Source of the DNA: Coprothermobacterota bacterium
Lineage (GTDB): Bacteria; Caldisericota; JANLFM01
Length of the DNA stretch: 6,473 bases
Assembly: GCA_026389415.1 (NCBI GenBank)
Contig: JAPLHX010000261.1
Location: forward strand, 1-6,473
Direction of reading: 5' to 3'
Part shown: positions 5,395 to 6,473 of the stretch, piece after piece
Layout of the letters: each line of letters starts with the position of its first letter
Position numbering within the stretch: the first letter of the stretch is position 1
Translations under genes and position numbers: made by a program
The notes under the pieces: model-generated
What the model was told of the DNA's origin: nothing
Database searches by the model: none
The model's input: the letters and a program-made list of their open reading frames with translations, nothing else

Positions 5395-5399
5395 TTTTA

Positions 5400-6223
5400 T
5401 CAGACAGTTTCTTCTTCTACTTTTGCATCATCCAAGAACAACACCCCTTCCAGCACCTTCACAGCTGCTCCTCCCACTCTCACCGCGGTAATGCATTTCG
5501 GAGTGCCCTCAATCTCCAGTGTGCCGTGACCCGGTCGACCCAGCAAATGCCCCTGCTCCATCAGTAGCCGTGGGCCGGGTTTCAGGCCATAGTGGAACAC
5601 GTAGGAACCCATGCAACCGGATGCGGAACCGGTGAAGGAATCCTCCGAGGTTCCCCAGGGATCGAGAAAGCGGGCAAAGGTATCGGCCTGGGGGGAAAAG
5701 CCTTCTAGCGCAAAGAGGAACACGGCATGCACGCCCACTCGATCCAATAAACGTTGGAGAGCCGGTCGATCCATTTCCACCCGCTTCAAGCTGTCTATTT
5801 TTGCCGCCGGAGCAATTAAGAACGGCACCCCCGTGCTGACCACCTGTGCGGGAAGCTCCATCAGGTCCACCATCTCCAAGCCCAGAGCCGGTGCCAGCTC
5901 CCATCGTCAATGCCAAACTCCACCTGCACCCGGTTCCATTCCTCCGTCAGCGGGATTCGACCCTCTGCGGCCAATTGAAAGCAGGTGGCGATGGTGGGAT
6001 GGCCTGCGAAGGGCAGCTCTTCCCGCGGAGTGAAATACCGGACCCGGAAAGCGGCGCTCTGGGAAGGAAGGACAAAGGAGGTTTCGGAGAGATTGGTCTC
6101 CCGCGCAATGGATTGCATCTCTTTCTCGGTCAGTCCGATGGCCTCGGGTAGGATCGCGCACGGGTTCCCGGCCAACGGATGGTCCGTAAAGGCATCTACC
6201 GTGACAATGCGATAGGTGCGCAA
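5400..6223 (-). pseudogene. PhzF-family gene broken by an internal deletion and frameshift
   Basis: The two ends are clearly a PhzF-family protein, similar throughout to the intact copy. The N-terminal frame (6223 to about 5909) carries VDAFTDHPLAGNPCAI, RETNLSETSF with the catalytic-type Glu47, and FAGHPT. After VQVEFGI (residue ~105) it falls out of frame and stops at 5861. The C-terminal frame resumes at about 5903 with WELAPALGLE and continues through QVVSTGVPFLIAP and EDSFTGSASGCMGSY to the TGA at 5400. Compared with the intact copy, about 30 residues (its 107-137) are missing at the join, and the frame shifts. The start is a TTG with AGGGAG 8 bases upstream, 1 base after the pyrB stop. 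Codon positions elsewhere look intact, so the lesion is recent or an assembly error. No good start serves the C-terminal half. Confidence 0.85.
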
Positions 6224-6224
6224 G

Positions 6225-6473
6225 TTAAATTCTCCCTAGCACCAGGGCAATTAAAGCCATCCGTGCGTACATCCCGTTCTGCACTTGGCGGAAGTAGGCC
6301 GCACCGGAGAAAGAATCCACATCGGTGGTGATCTCGCTTACGCGCGGCAGGGGATGCAAAATAGTCAGACCCGGCTTGCCTGCATCGACCATGGCTCGGG
6401 TCAGGACGAAGGCATCCTTCAGCCGCTCGTACTCGGTGGGATCCGCGAAACGCTCTTTCTGGATCCGAGTCAT
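6225..6473 (-). CDS. pyrB: Aspartate carbamoyltransferase catalytic chain, C-terminal part
   Basis: The last 82 codons of a PyrB-type gene; the 5' part, about 225 codons by comparison with E. coli PyrB (about 310 residues), lies beyond the right edge. The frame is open to the edge, and the ATG there is an internal methionine. The fragment starts MTRIQKERF, equivalent to E. coli 227-235, where Arg229 and Gln231 bind aspartate; both are present. It continues with the HPLPRVSEITTDVD loop (40-53) and the C-terminal helix GMYARMALIALVLGR. The enzyme joins carbamoyl phosphate and aspartate in the first committed step of pyrimidine synthesis. The PLPRV motif and TRIQKE favour PyrB over ornithine carbamoyltransferase. 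Its TAA is 1 base from the TTG of the next gene, whose SD lies inside the pyrB end, so the genes are probably coupled. Confidence 0.93.
   Translation of the reverse strand: MTRIQKERFADPTEYERLKDAFVLTRAMVDAGKPGLTILHPLPRVSEITTDVDSFSGAAYFRQVQNGMYARMALIALVLGRI
6232..6237 (-). promoter_or_regulatory. Shine-Dalgarno site inside pyrB, fixing the TTG start of the broken phzF
   Basis: On the minus strand AGGGAG, read as part of the last pyrB codons, lies 8 bases before the TTG at 6223. No ATG or GTG gives the family-typical N-terminus, so this TTG is the likely start. Confidence 0.7.

Noticed and set aside
5509..5916. Minus-strand frame of 135 codons starting MALTMGAGTG
   Set aside because: It is a third-frame shadow across the broken phzF copy. 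The conserved family motifs are in the other two frames.
1..6473. tRNA, rRNA, SRP RNA, riboswitch or CRISPR array
   Set aside because: I scanned by eye for cloverleaf arms, the SRP GGTCAGG-type core, TPP and cobalamin box motifs and regularly spaced repeats, and found none that hold up.

Overview
The window is bacterial chromosomal DNA of mid-to-high GC, roughly 55-65% in most genes by hand count. Genes are closely spaced, Shine-Dalgarno sites are AGGAG/AGGGAG-like, and one gene starts with TTG. Nothing here fixes the phylum. A 30-residue bS22/COX24-type basic protein, an M50 protease fused to CBS domains, and a DUF59 protein occur together in several phyla (Actinobacteria, Chloroflexi and various candidate phyla), so I leave the taxonomy open. 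No rRNA, tRNA, CRISPR array, transposase or integrase is visible.

Layout from left to right. Positions 1-490 hold no gene I can support. A minus-strand terminator (493-534) follows a DedA-family membrane protein gene (611-1282, minus). Diverging from it is a DUF59/MIP18-type (SufT-like) Fe-S assembly protein (1398-1730, plus). After a ~310-base gap comes a very small minus-strand gene (2040-2132) for a 30-residue lysine/arginine-rich protein of the AURKAIP1/COX24 (bS22) family, with its own SD, a likely promoter and a terminator-like hairpin. Next is a two-gene plus-strand operon: an M50 site-2-type protease with C-terminal CBS domains (2297-3427) and a VOC/glyoxalase-fold protein (3424-3804). 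These overlap by 4 bases (ATGA) and end in a perfect 40-bp palindrome that includes the last codons and stop of the second gene.

The right half is one minus-strand operon read from the right edge: pyrB (3' end only, 6225-6473), a broken PhzF-family gene (5400-6223), a DUF296/PPC-domain gene (4848-5381), and a second, intact PhzF-family gene (3926-4813). The junctions are 1, 18 and 34 bases. pyrB makes carbamoyl-aspartate in pyrimidine synthesis. The roles of the PhzF and DUF296 proteins are unknown, though their arrangement suggests co-expression with pyrB.

The most notable feature is the intact phzF copy. It is clearly more AT-rich than its neighbours and is bracketed by an exact 79-bp direct repeat (3836-3914 and 4843-4921). 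The repeat is the last 74 bases of the DUF296 gene plus 5 bases beyond its stop. It looks as if a phzF gene was inserted at the 3' end of the DUF296 gene, leaving that gene whole and an orphan copy of its tail beside the terminator. The older phzF upstream has lost about 30 codons and its frame, so the newcomer may have replaced it.
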